A stretch of DNA of 64,000 bases from JAPWJZ01 sp964575605 (GTDB taxonomy: Bacteria > Pseudomonadota > Alphaproteobacteria > Micavibrionales > UBA2020), in NCBI GenBank assembly GCA_964575605.1, contig CAZNRN010000019.1, positions 1 to 64,000 on the forward strand. Reading direction: 5' to 3'. The notes under the pieces were generated by a model that saw only the letters and a list, made by a program, of their open reading frames with translations, ran no database searches and was not told the origin of the DNA. Each line of letters opens with the position of its first letter. The stretch's first letter is position 1. Both the position numbers and the translations under genes were made by a program. Of this stretch, positions 41,918 through 51,215 are shown piece after piece.

Positions 41918-43665
41918 TGAACAGCGAGGTCGTCTTTACCGGTATCGGCGTTTCGCACGGCATTTCGTCCGGGCCCGGCTACCTCGTCCAGCTTGAAAAG
42001 CCCAGCGTCCCGCAGCGCAAGATAAATGCCGATGAAGTCACGCCCGAACAGCAGCGCTTTGAAAAGGCCGTCGCGCGCGTGCGGCAGGAACTGATCGACC
42101 TCAAGGAAAAGTCCCTCACCCTGCCCGAAACGGCGGTGGAGGAAGTGACGCTGCTGCTCGATGCGCATCTCGCCATGATCTCTGGCTCCCGCCTTGTGCG
42201 CGGCGCGCTGAAAAAAGTCGCGGATGAAAGCGTGAATGCCGAATGGGCGCTCGACCTTGTCATGCGCGACCTCGCCGACCAATTCCGCGCCCTGAAAGAC
42301 AATTATATCGCCACGCGCATCGACGACGTCGAGGCGGTGGGCAACCGCCTGCTGCGCGCGCTGCTGGATTTGCCCTATATTTCGCTCGATTCCGTGCCGC
42401 CTGGCGGCATCGTGCTGGCGCGCGAGATTTCACCGGCCGATACCGCCCTGCTCGACCCGCGCCGTTTTGCGGGGCTGGCGACGGTGCATGGCGGCGCCGC
42501 CGGCCATACGGCGGTGATGGCGCGCAGCCTTGGCCTTCCTGCCGTGCTGGGTGTGGATGCGGCGCTCTTACGCAACCATGTGCACGGCCATACGGTTATC
42601 ATCGACGGCATCGAGGGTAAGGTTATTCTCAACCCCTCGCCCGAAACGCTGGCGGCCTATGAAGGCAAGCGATCACAGCTGCAACGCGACCGCGAAGCGC
42701 TCGACGCGCTGGCGGCCGAAGCTGCCGTTACGAAAGATGGCACCCAGGTGACACTCCGCGCCAACCTCGAAGTGCCGCGCGAGGCGGAAGCCATCAAAGC
42801 CTCCGGCGCCGAAGGCATCGGCTTATATCGCACCGAATTCCTGTTCATGAACCGCTCGACCCTGCCGACCGAAGACGAACAGTTCGAGGCCATGGCCGAC
42901 GTCATGCACCAGATGGAGGGCCAATCCGTCACATTCCGCACGCTCGATATCGGCGGTGACAAGCTGGCGAAATCGGTCGGCGAATACCTGGCCGATGCCG
43001 CCAACCCCGCGCTCGGCCTGCGCGCTATACGGTTGCAATTAAAAGAACAGCACCTGCTGAAAACCCAGTTCCGCGCCATCATCCGCGCGGCGGCGCTGGG
43101 GCCTGCCAAAATCCTGCTGCCCATGGTGACGACGGCGGAGGAGGTGGAGCAGGCGCGCCGCATCCTCAAAGCCTGTTACAAGGAATTGCAGGCCGAAAAA
43201 GCCGCGATACCCGCGCAGGCGCCGCCGCTCGGCACCATGATCGAAATTCCCGCGGCCGCACTCTCGGCCGACGGCCTGGCCGCAGTGTCGGATTTCTTCG
43301 CGCTCGGCACCAACGACCTGACTCAGTACACCGTCGCGATCGACCGTGGCAACGACCAGGTGGCCGCGCTTTACAACCCGCTGAACCCCGCCGTGCTGCG
43401 CCTGATGGAATTCGCGATCGAGGCCGCCAAGCGCATGGGCATCCCCATCAGCATCTGTGGCGAAATGGGGGCGGACCCGAAATACACCGCCCTGCTCCTC
43501 GGCCTCGGCATCCGCGAGTTCTCGGTCGGCTATGCCTCCCTCCCTCGCGTCAAGGAGCGGATTCGCACCATATCGCTGACGCAGGCCGAAGAACACGCAA
43601 GGCTGGTCATGAGCCAGTACGAACCTGCCAAAATAATCGCCTTGGTGAACCAGTTCCGCCCTTGA
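41914..43665 (+). CDS. ptsI: phosphoenolpyruvate-protein phosphotransferase (Enzyme I)
   Basis: A 583-residue Enzyme I that starts the PTS chain by transferring phosphate from PEP to HPr. The active H198 lies in GGAAGHTAVMARSLGLPAV. The PEP-binding domain has GIGLYRTEFLFMNR, ALGTNDLTQYTVAIDRGN and the catalytic Cys in ISICGEMGAD. It lacks the GAF domain of EI-Ntr (PtsP), although the partner EIIA/HPr are of regulatory type. Last gene of the PTS operon. Confidence 0.95.
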   Translation: MMNSEVVFTGIGVSHGISSGPGYLVQLEKPSVPQRKINADEVTPEQQRFEKAVARVRQELIDLKEKSLTLPETAVEEVTLLLDAHLAMISGSRLVRGALKKVADESVNAEWALDLVMRDLADQFRALKDNYIATRIDDVEAVGNRLLRALLDLPYISLDSVPPGGIVLAREISPADTALLDPRRFAGLATVHGGAAGHTAVMARSLGLPAVLGVDAALLRNHVHGHTVIIDGIEGKVILNPSPETLAAYEGKRSQLQRDREALDALAAEAAVTKDGTQVTLRANLEVPREAEAIKASGAEGIGLYRTEFLFMNRSTLPTEDEQFEAMADVMHQMEGQSVTFRTLDIGGDKLAKSVGEYLADAANPALGLRAIRLQLKEQHLLKTQFRAIIRAAALGPAKILLPMVTTAEEVEQARRILKACYKELQAEKAAIPAQAPPLGTMIEIPAAALSADGLAAVSDFFALGTNDLTQYTVAIDRGNDQVAALYNPLNPAVLRLMEFAIEAAKRMGIPISICGEMGADPKYTALLLGLGIREFSVGYASLPRVKERIRTISLTQAEEHARLVMSQYEPAKIIALVNQFRP

Positions 43666-43686
43666 TTTCAGCGACTTGGCCAATAA

Positions 43687-43715
43687 TTGACATAATGATA
43701 CAGTGGCTTTATAGT
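43687..43715 (+). promoter_or_regulatory. promoter of the stand-alone ankyrin gene
   Basis: TTGACA (43687-43692) and TATAGT (43710-43715) with a 17-base spacer. The sequence continues TTGACATAAT, as at 57188. It separates the ankyrin gene from the PTS operon. Confidence 0.65.
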
Positions 43716-43741
43716 AGCTAAAAATTTACAAGGTAAACACG

Positions 43742-44491
43742 TTGGCCGCCGCCCAAAACTTCAGCTTGCCGGATAAAAAAGCCGTCTTTGACGCCGCGTC
43801 GAAGGGCGATGAAAGCGTTGTGTTGCGCCATATCGACGCCGGGCTTGACGTCAACGAACGCCTGGATCCATCCGCAAAAACCGCACTCATGCTGGCCGCG
43901 ATGTTCGGGCATACGGCGTTGGTGCAAAAATTGCTGCAGCGGGGCGCAGACGTTCATGCGCAAGACGATGAAGGGTTCACTGCGTTTATGGTCGCGGCCC
44001 AATTCAACAATACAGCTGCTGCGGAATTGCTGCTTGATAAAGGCGCACAAATCGACCACGGCGCCGGCGATGGCGTGACGGCGCTGATGCTGGCGGCGGG
44101 GCGCGGTTTTGCGGACGCGCTGGAGTTACTGTTGAAACGCGGCGCCAAGCACAACCTTGTCGACGAAAACGGCTGGAGCGCGTTGATGCATGCTGCCAAC
44201 TTCGGTGATGAAGAGCCGGTAAGGGTGCTCCTGTCCCACGGCGCGGACGCTGCGGTTGTAGCGGCCGACGGCATAACCAGGGCCGACAAGCTGGCGCGGG
44301 ATGGCGGGAACACCGATTTGCAAAAGTCACTGGAAACGGAAATCGATCGCGTCCACAAGGCCGCCGAGGCGCGTAAGGCCAAAGACTGGGACGACCTGAT
44401 TACCAGCAACACAGTACTGCAGGAGGACATGAAAAGGCCGGCCTCCCTGCGGCTTAAAACCCCGAAAATCAATCGAAACCCCCGCTTTTAG
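43742..44491 (+). CDS. ankyrin repeat protein
   Basis: A 249-residue protein with about five ankyrin repeats (about 10-170, for example DDEGFTAFMVAAQFNNTAAAELLLDKGAQIDHGAGDGVTALMLAAGRGF), a charged helix (about 185-220) and a final tail DMKRPASLRLKTPK. The start appears to be TTG at 43742, preceded by AAGG. It has its own strong promoter. Soluble, no signal peptide. It sits between the PTS operon and ahcY, which are usually close together, so it may be an insertion. Confidence 0.85.
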   Translation: MAAAQNFSLPDKKAVFDAASKGDESVVLRHIDAGLDVNERLDPSAKTALMLAAMFGHTALVQKLLQRGADVHAQDDEGFTAFMVAAQFNNTAAAELLLDKGAQIDHGAGDGVTALMLAAGRGFADALELLLKRGAKHNLVDENGWSALMHAANFGDEEPVRVLLSHGADAAVVAADGITRADKLARDGGNTDLQKSLETEIDRVHKAAEARKAKDWDDLITSNTVLQEDMKRPASLRLKTPKINRNPRF

Positions 44492-44578
44492 CGGCATTTT
44501 GTCCAATAAAAGACTGGCATAATCCGGCTTCTTTGCTTATTTTAAGGTCAAATTATTAACCTTTTAAGGAGCAGGGCA

Positions 44579-45892
44579 ATGGCCGTGGCACAAGCAAAAA
44601 CCGAAACGGGCGACTTCAAGGTAAAAGACATGTCGCTGGCCGACTGGGGCCGCAAGGAAATCGCGATCGCCGAAACCGAAATGCCCGGCCTGATGGCGCT
44701 GCGCGCGGAATACAAAGGCAAGAACCCGCTGAAGGGCGCCCGCATCGTCGGCTGCCTGCATATGACGATCCAGACCGCCGTGCTCATCGAAACGCTGGTC
44801 GACCTCGGCGCCGAAGTGCGCTGGTCGTCCTGCAACATCTTCTCGACCCAGGACCAGGCCGCTGCCGCAATCGCCGCCGTCGGCATCCCCGTCTTCGCCT
44901 GGAAAGGCATGAACGAGGAAGAATTCTGGTGGTGCATCGAGCAAACGCTGCGCGGCCCGAACGGCTGGGCGCCCAACATGATCCTCGACGATGGCGGCGA
45001 CGTCACGCAGATCATGCACCAGAAATATCCCGAGATGCTGAAGAACGTTAAAGGCCTCTCCGAAGAAACCACCACGGGCGTCCACCGCCTCTACGACATG
45101 GAGAAAAAAGGCACGCTGAAGGTTCCCGCCATCAACGTGAACGATAGCGTCACCAAGTCGAAATTCGATAACCTCTACGGCTGCCGCGAAAGCCTCGTTG
45201 ACGGCATCAAGCGCGCGACCGACGTGATGGTCGCGGGAAAAATTGCGGTCGTCTGCGGCTATGGCGACGTGGGCAAGGGTTCGGCGGCTTCGCTGCGTTC
45301 GCAGGGCGCCCGCGTGATGGTCACCGAGATCGACCCCATCTGCGCGCTGCAGGCCGCGATGGAAGGCTATCAGGTCGTGACGATGGAAGACGCAGCGCCG
45401 CTGGGCGACATCTTTGTCACCGCCACCGGCAACGTCGACGTCATCACGCTGGACCACATGCGCCAGATGAAAGACCGTTCCATCGTCTGCAACATCGGCC
45501 ACTTCGACAGCGAAATCCAGATTGCCTCGCTCTCCAACTACAAATGGGAAGAAGTGAAGCCGCAGGTCGACGAAGTCATCTTCCCTGACGGCAAACGCCT
45601 GATCGTGCTGGCGAAGGGCCGCCTCGTGAACCTCGGCTGCGCGACCGGCCACCCGAGCTTTGTGATGTCGACCTCCTTCACCAACCAGGTGCTGGCGCAG
45701 ATCGAGCTCTGGAACAACCATTCCAAGTACCAGAACAAGGTCTATGTGCTGCCCAAGCACCTCGACGAGAAAGTGGCGCGCCTGCACCTCGAAAAACTCG
45801 GCGTGAAGCTGACCAAGCTTACGGAAAAACAGGCCGAATACCTCGACATCGATGCGACCGGCCCCTACAAGCCCGGCCACTACCGCTACTAA
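44579..45892 (+). CDS. ahcY: adenosylhomocysteinase
   Basis: A 437-residue NAD-dependent hydrolase that recycles S-adenosylhomocysteine from methylation reactions. The NAD motif VVCGYGDVGKGSAASLRSQGA (about 223-243), the substrate segment SCNIFSTQDQAAAAIAA and the C-terminal KPGHYRY are typical. AAGGAG lies before the start. A 12-base terminator stem follows the stop. In alphaproteobacteria ahcY is often next to divL, as here. Confidence 0.97.
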   Translation: MAVAQAKTETGDFKVKDMSLADWGRKEIAIAETEMPGLMALRAEYKGKNPLKGARIVGCLHMTIQTAVLIETLVDLGAEVRWSSCNIFSTQDQAAAAIAAVGIPVFAWKGMNEEEFWWCIEQTLRGPNGWAPNMILDDGGDVTQIMHQKYPEMLKNVKGLSEETTTGVHRLYDMEKKGTLKVPAINVNDSVTKSKFDNLYGCRESLVDGIKRATDVMVAGKIAVVCGYGDVGKGSAASLRSQGARVMVTEIDPICALQAAMEGYQVVTMEDAAPLGDIFVTATGNVDVITLDHMRQMKDRSIVCNIGHFDSEIQIASLSNYKWEEVKPQVDEVIFPDGKRLIVLAKGRLVNLGCATGHPSFVMSTSFTNQVLAQIELWNNHSKYQNKVYVLPKHLDEKVARLHLEKLGVKLTKLTEKQAEYLDIDATGPYKPGHYRY

Positions 45893-45914
45893 GCGGGCAT
45901 TAAGCCTTTATTTT

Positions 45915-45950
45915 AAAACGCTTCCCTTGTTCACACGGGGGAAGCGTTTT
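45915..45950 (+). terminator. intrinsic terminator after ahcY
   Basis: The arms AAAACGCTTCCC (45915-45926) and GGGAAGCGTTTT (45939-45950) form a 12-base stem with a 12-base loop. The T residues of a terminator form the end of the stem. It lies 23 bases after the ahcY stop and directly before the GTG start of divL. Confidence 0.75.
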
Positions 45951-45961
45951 ACATTAAAAAG

Positions 45962-48334
45962 GTGAGCGCAGCAAACCCGCAAGACAAGGCCGACAGCAAG
46001 CCCCAGCCGTTTTTCAACCGGCTGTTGGACGCGCTCATTCCCGCCCGGGCGGAGCGCAAGCGCCTCGCCCGCCAGAACGAGCGGCTGGAGGCGTTTTTAC
46101 GCGCCATTCCCATCGAATATTGCGGCTGGAACCAGGACGGCGTGCAGGCCATGTCACAGGGCTTTTCGGCCCTGATCGGCGTCAACACCATCGACAATAT
46201 CCACGACCTTCAAACCGGCCTCACCCCCGGCGACGCCGCCGCGCTCGAGGGGCTCTACGACCGCCTGCAGCAATACGGTGAACACTTCGAGATTGCCGTG
46301 CATACCGCCACGGGCAAGCGCGCGCTGAAGATCTTCGGCAAACGCGGTGTGCTGCAGCAGGGCGGCGAGGTCTTCAGCGTCATCTGGGCGATGGATATCA
46401 CCGATTTCGCTGTCGCCGCGACACGCGCGTCGGACGCTATTTCAGCCGTCGAAAAGCGCGAGCAGGAATTGCGCACCAATGCGAATGCGCTGCCGTTCCC
46501 CATCTGGGTGCGCAACCACCGCCTCGACATCACCTGGTGCAACAAAGCATACGCAAAAGTCTGCGACGATACGGGCGCAGCCGTGGTGGCCGACCAGAAA
46601 GAACTGCCCATGACGGGCGCGAACAAGGCCGAGCTGACGCAGCGCGTATTGGCGCAGAAAGCGCTGGCGAAGCTGACCGCGCAGTCGATGCGTGGCCATA
46701 TGATCGTGGAAGGCCAGCGCCGCCTGATCGAAATCGTCGAAATCCCGCTGCCGCAGGAAAAGCGCGTGGTGGGCGTGGCGATTGACGTCACGAAAGAAGA
46801 AGAGCTCTCGGCTTCCTACGACCGCCTCAACGCCTCGCACCGTGAATCGCTGGAACAGCTGCGCACCGCCATCGCCATGTTCGACGCCGACACGCGCCTC
46901 GAATTCTACAACTCCGCCTATGAACAGCTGACGGGCATGACGGGCAGCTGGCTCGATGCCAAGCCCAAGATGACGGAGATCATCGAAAAGATGCGCGAAC
47001 TGCGCAAACTGCCCGAGCAGGCCGATTACAAGCAGTTCAAGCAGGCCTGGCTCAACCGTTTCACGTCATTGCTGGAACCTTACGAGGAAATGCAGTACCT
47101 GCCCGACGGCACGGTGATGCGCATGATCGTCGTGCCGCGCCCCATGGGCGGCCTGCTGCTGACGCTCGAAGACGTGACCTCGCGCCTGCAACTGGAAACG
47201 TCCTACAACACCCTGATCGCCGTGCAGGAAGAAACCATGGACAATCTGGCCGAGGGCATCGCCGTCTTCGGCGAGGATGGCCGCGTGCGCCTGTCAAACC
47301 AGGCCTTCGCCGCCATGTGGAACATCCCCACGACCGAAATGCAGGGCACGCCGCATATCATGCAGCTGATCGAGCGCACGAAAGCATTCTTCGACGACGC
47401 CCATTGGCCGCAGATGAAGCAGGTCATCATGGCGAATGCGCTGGAAAGGGAACCCAGAAAAGGCCGCATCCAGCGTAACAACGGCACGGTGCTGGAATAT
47501 TCCATCGTCCCGCTACCCGATGGAAACATCCTGAACGCCTATTTCGACATTACCGACACCGTGAAGGTCGAACAGGCGCTGATGGAAAAGAATGCCGCGC
47601 TGGAAGAAGCCGAACGCCTCAAGACCGACTTTTTGGCAAACGTCTCGTACCAGCTGCGCACGCCGCTCAATGCCATCATGGGCTTCGCCGAAATGCTCAA
47701 CCAGCAATACTTTGGCAAGCTGAACGAACGCCAGCTGGAATACACCACCAGCATGATCGAGGCGGGGCAGCGCCTGGTCTCGCTCGTCAACGACATCCTC
47801 GACCTCTCGACCATCGAGGCGGGATATTTGAAGCTCTACCCCTCTGAAGTGCGCGTAAAGGGCCTGATAGAACAGGTTGCGCACCTGACCGAAGAATGGG
47901 CGCGCAAACAGCGCCTCGACATCATCATCCAGTGCCCCGACGACCGTCTGGCCATTACCGCCGACGAACGCCGGATGAAACAGGTGCTGCTGAACCTGAT
48001 TTCCAACGCCATCAACTATTCCCCCAACGGCGGCCGCGTGACGATTTCGGCGCAGCGCGCGGGAGATTTCGTGCTGCTGGGGGTGCGCGACACTGGCATG
48101 GGTATCCCGCCGGAAGATCTGGCGCGCGTCTTCACACCGTTTGAAAAAATCCAGTCCCGCAAGACGCAGCGGAGATCAGGCGCCGGCCTCGGCCTCGCGC
48201 TGGTGAAATCGATCGTCCAGCTGCACGGCGGCGACGTGGCCATCGAAAGCCGCGAGGGCGCGGGTACATTTGTGATTTGCAAGCTGCCGCTGCCCAAAGC
48301 CGAAGCCCTGCCGAAAACGGAAACCGGCACTTAA
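45962..48334 (+). CDS. divL: DivL-type PAS sensor kinase with tyrosine phospho-acceptor position
   Basis: A 790-residue protein with a basic N-terminus, a series of about four PAS-like segments (about 40-540), a HisKA-like dimerisation domain (about 550-615) and an HATPase domain (about 655-775; QVLLNLISNAINYS, DTGMGIPPEDLARVFTPFEK, GAGLGLAL). The phospho-accepting position in FLANVSYQLRTPLN is Y563 instead of His, the mark of Caulobacter DivL, which works by controlling CckA in the CtrA cell-cycle pathway and not by its own phosphotransfer. No membrane helix is seen. Start GTG. Position after ahcY agrees with this call. Confidence 0.88.
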   Translation: MSAANPQDKADSKPQPFFNRLLDALIPARAERKRLARQNERLEAFLRAIPIEYCGWNQDGVQAMSQGFSALIGVNTIDNIHDLQTGLTPGDAAALEGLYDRLQQYGEHFEIAVHTATGKRALKIFGKRGVLQQGGEVFSVIWAMDITDFAVAATRASDAISAVEKREQELRTNANALPFPIWVRNHRLDITWCNKAYAKVCDDTGAAVVADQKELPMTGANKAELTQRVLAQKALAKLTAQSMRGHMIVEGQRRLIEIVEIPLPQEKRVVGVAIDVTKEEELSASYDRLNASHRESLEQLRTAIAMFDADTRLEFYNSAYEQLTGMTGSWLDAKPKMTEIIEKMRELRKLPEQADYKQFKQAWLNRFTSLLEPYEEMQYLPDGTVMRMIVVPRPMGGLLLTLEDVTSRLQLETSYNTLIAVQEETMDNLAEGIAVFGEDGRVRLSNQAFAAMWNIPTTEMQGTPHIMQLIERTKAFFDDAHWPQMKQVIMANALEREPRKGRIQRNNGTVLEYSIVPLPDGNILNAYFDITDTVKVEQALMEKNAALEEAERLKTDFLANVSYQLRTPLNAIMGFAEMLNQQYFGKLNERQLEYTTSMIEAGQRLVSLVNDILDLSTIEAGYLKLYPSEVRVKGLIEQVAHLTEEWARKQRLDIIIQCPDDRLAITADERRMKQVLLNLISNAINYSPNGGRVTISAQRAGDFVLLGVRDTGMGIPPEDLARVFTPFEKIQSRKTQRRSGAGLGLALVKSIVQLHGGDVAIESREGAGTFVICKLPLPKAEALPKTETGT

Positions 48335-48352
48335 ACAAACCTTCAGATAAAG

Positions 48353-48388
48353 AAAAACCGGAAGGGCTTAAAGCCGCTTCCGGTTTTT
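48353..48388. terminator. bidirectional terminator between divL and rne
   Basis: AAAAACCGGAAG (48353-48364) and CTTCCGGTTTTT (48377-48388) form a 12-base stem with A-run and T-run ends on the two sides, working for both convergent genes. Confidence 0.85.
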
Positions 48389-48407
48389 GCTTTAAGCGAT
48401 ATTGCGT

Positions 48408-51215
48408 TTATTCGGTCAGGCGCTTCCACCAGCCCTTGCGGTTTTTGCCGTCGCCGCTGTCGTCCGAGCCGCCTTCGTTGGCGGGTTCGGGCATCGAGGG
48501 GGCTTCCTGCGCCGCGCGGTGTTCGTGGCGCGGGGCGGGAGGGGCGTCGTAGTTCTGGGGCGTGTGCACGTTTTCACCGCCGCCGAAATCACCTGACGGC
48601 TGTCCGCCGCCCTGATTGTCAAACGACTGGCCTTCGCCGCCCTGCTGGCCGCCATGGCGGTTGCCGTGGCGCTCGCCGCCGCGATGACGGTCGCGTCCGC
48701 GGCCACGTCCGCCGCGGCGTCTGCCGCCACGGTTACGGTCGCCGCGGCCTTCTCCACCCTGGCCGCCACCATGACGTTGACCGCCCTGATGGCCTTCGCC
48801 GCCCTCTGCGGGCTGGCCGCCTTCAGGCTGGAAGTGCTGGTCGTGGCCTTCGCCGCTCGCCTCGACAAAGCCGGGCTGTTCGGCGTCATGCGGGAAGGGT
48901 TGGCCCTCTCCGCCTTCGCCGCCCTGGTTGAAGTTGCGCTGGCCGCGGTCGTTGAAATTACGGTCGCCGTCGCGATGGCGTCCGCCACGGCGCCTGCCGC
49001 CGCGGCGTCCGCGCCTGCGGCCTCCGCGCTCGTCATCGGCAAAGCGGTCGCCGCCATGGCCACCTCCATGCCCGCCCCCATGTCCACCGCGGTCGCCGCG
49101 GCCTTCGCCGCGCCCGCCACCGTGGTGACGGTGCCTGCCGCCGCCGTGGCTGCCTTCTTCGCCGCCTTCGTCTTCAAAGCGGTTGTCGTCGGCGACGGTT
49201 GAATCGTCGGACAGCTGGTCGGCCGGGATTTCGGGCAGGTCGGACATATCGACGGTCTGGACCGGCGCCGGGCGGCGGGGGCGGTTGTCGCCCTGCTGCG
49301 CGGCCGTTTTCATGCCTTCGATCTGGAAGTTGGGCTTCACCAGCGTGTCGTCCACGCCGACCGAAACCTTCACATTATAGCGTTTTTCAAGCGCCGAGAG
49401 CATTTCGCGCTTGTGGTTGAAGAGGTAGATGGCAATCGCGGCCGGCGCCGTGATGCGGATTTCCGTTGATTTTCCGCGCATGCATTCTTCCTCGAGCGAG
49501 CGCAGGATCATCACGCCCGTCGTCTCGACAGTGCGCACCAGTCCAGCGCCGTTGCAATGCTTGCAGGTTTCGAAGTTTGTTTCGACCAGCGACGGGTGCA
49601 GGCGCTGGCGTGACAGCTCGAGCAACCCGAAGGCCGAGATACGGCCCAGCTGGATGCGCGCGCGGTCATGCTGCATAGCATCCCGGAGCCTCCGCTCCAC
49701 GATGCGGTTGTTGCGCTTGTCTTCCATGTCGATGAAGTCGATGACGATCAAACCGCCCTGGTCGCGCAGGCGCAGCTGGCGGGCGATTTCCTCGGCGGCT
49801 TCAAGGTTGGTTTTCAGCGCCGTTTCCTCGATGTGGCGGCCCTTGGTAGCTCTGCCCGAGTTCACGTCGATGGAAACCATCGCCTCGGTCGGGTTGATGA
49901 CGATATAGCCGCCCGATTTCAGGTGCACGGTGGGGCTGTGGATTTCGTCGATCTGGCTTTCCACCTGGTAGCGGAAGAACAGCGGCATCGAGGGGTCGGT
50001 ATAGTGCTGGATGCGCGAAGCGTGGCTCGGCATCAGCGTGCGCATGAAATCATGCGCCGTTTTATAGGCTTCTTCGCCCGCCACATGCACTTCGTCGATT
50101 TCGCGGCGGTAGAGGTCGCGGATCGCGCGCTTGATGAGGTTGCCTTCTTCGTAGATGAGGGCGGGCGCGGTCGATTTCAGCGTCAGTTCGCGGATCTGGT
50201 CCCAGAGGCGCAGGAGGTAGTCGAGGTCGCGCTTGATCTCGGCCGTCGTGCGGGCGACGCCCGCGGTGCGCAGGATCACCGACATGCCCTCGGGCACGTT
50301 CAGTTCGTGCAGGATTTTCTTCAGGCGCTGGCGGTCTTTCGCGTTGGAAACCTTGCGCGACACGCCGCCGCCACGGGGGCTGTTCGGCATCAGTACGCAA
50401 TAGCGGCCGGGGAGCGAGATATAGGATGTGACGGCAGCACCCTTGTTGCCGCGCTCTTCCTTGGCGATCTGGATGAGCATGATCTGGTTGCGCTTGATCA
50501 CTTCCTGGATTTTGTAGCGGCGCTTGATGGAAGAGCGGTAAGCGGGCTGTTCGACGACATCGCCGCCGACGACTTCGACGTCTTCTTTCTCGGGTGCGGG
50601 CTGCTCGCCGCCCTCGGCCGCGGGGGCGGCTTCCGCTGCGGGTGCAGCGGCTTCGGCTACGGGCTGTTCGTGCGCTGCGGGAGCGGCTTCAGCCGTTTCC
50701 TCTTCCTCGTCGTTATCTTCTTCCGCTTCGGAGGTCACGCCGTCACGCGCGATTTCCTCGGCGATCGAGCCGGTGTGCTTCGGCACATATTCTTCGGATG
50801 CGGCGGCGTCTTCATCGTCGCCGTCTTCTTCGGGCGTTTCGTCGCCGTCGAAGTCTTCGATGCTTTCGCCTTGCGCTGCCAGTTCTGCTGCGTCTTCTTC
50901 GTCCTCGCGGGCGGCCTGTTCGGCGGCCAGCTGGCGTTCCTCGGCCAGCAGCGCCTCGCGGTCCTGCACGGGGATGCGGTAATAATCGGGATGGATTTCG
51001 GGGAAGGGCAGGAAGCCGTGGCGGTTTCCGCCGAAGTCGACGAAGGCGGCCTGCAGCGAGGGTTCGACCCTTGTCACCTTCACGAGATAGATGTTGCCTT
51101 TAAGTTGTTTGCGGACGACCGTTTCGAAATCGTATTCGTCCAGACGGCTGCCCGAGACGACCGCGACCCTTGTTTCTTCGGGATGCGTGGCGTCGATCAG
51201 CATGCGCTTTGTCAT
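48408..51215 (-). CDS. rne: ribonuclease E
   Basis: A 935-residue endonuclease that starts mRNA decay and rRNA/tRNA processing. The S1 domain is split by a long Glu/Asp- and Ala-rich insertion (about 70-215), a feature of alphaproteobacterial RNase E. The catalytic DNase I-like part contains SIDVNSGRATKGRH and LIVIDFIDM with the metal-binding Asp residues, followed by the zinc-link ETCKHCNGAG. The last third is Gly/Arg/His-rich (unstructured RNA-binding) and ends near KGWWKRL, like the GWW motif that binds PNPase in Caulobacter. I use the ATG at 51215 (MTKRMLID), preceded by AAAGGAA. Confidence 0.95.
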   Translation of the reverse strand: MTKRMLIDATHPEETRVAVVSGSRLDEYDFETVVRKQLKGNIYLVKVTRVEPSLQAAFVDFGGNRHGFLPFPEIHPDYYRIPVQDREALLAEERQLAAEQAAREDEEDAAELAAQGESIEDFDGDETPEEDGDDEDAAASEEYVPKHTGSIAEEIARDGVTSEAEEDNDEEEETAEAAPAAHEQPVAEAAAPAAEAAPAAEGGEQPAPEKEDVEVVGGDVVEQPAYRSSIKRRYKIQEVIKRNQIMLIQIAKEERGNKGAAVTSYISLPGRYCVLMPNSPRGGGVSRKVSNAKDRQRLKKILHELNVPEGMSVILRTAGVARTTAEIKRDLDYLLRLWDQIRELTLKSTAPALIYEEGNLIKRAIRDLYRREIDEVHVAGEEAYKTAHDFMRTLMPSHASRIQHYTDPSMPLFFRYQVESQIDEIHSPTVHLKSGGYIVINPTEAMVSIDVNSGRATKGRHIEETALKTNLEAAEEIARQLRLRDQGGLIVIDFIDMEDKRNNRIVERRLRDAMQHDRARIQLGRISAFGLLELSRQRLHPSLVETNFETCKHCNGAGLVRTVETTGVMILRSLEEECMRGKSTEIRITAPAAIAIYLFNHKREMLSALEKRYNVKVSVGVDDTLVKPNFQIEGMKTAAQQGDNRPRRPAPVQTVDMSDLPEIPADQLSDDSTVADDNRFEDEGGEEGSHGGGRHRHHGGGRGEGRGDRGGHGGGHGGGHGGDRFADDERGGRRRGRRGGRRRGGRHRDGDRNFNDRGQRNFNQGGEGGEGQPFPHDAEQPGFVEASGEGHDQHFQPEGGQPAEGGEGHQGGQRHGGGQGGEGRGDRNRGGRRRGGRGRGRDRHRGGERHGNRHGGQQGGEGQSFDNQGGGQPSGDFGGGENVHTPQNYDAPPAPRHEHRAAQEAPSMPEPANEGGSDDSGDGKNRKGWWKRLTE

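Noticed and set aside
44564..45880. Open frame antisense to ahcY, almost full length
   Set aside because: ahcY is unmistakable; the mirror translation has no family resemblance.
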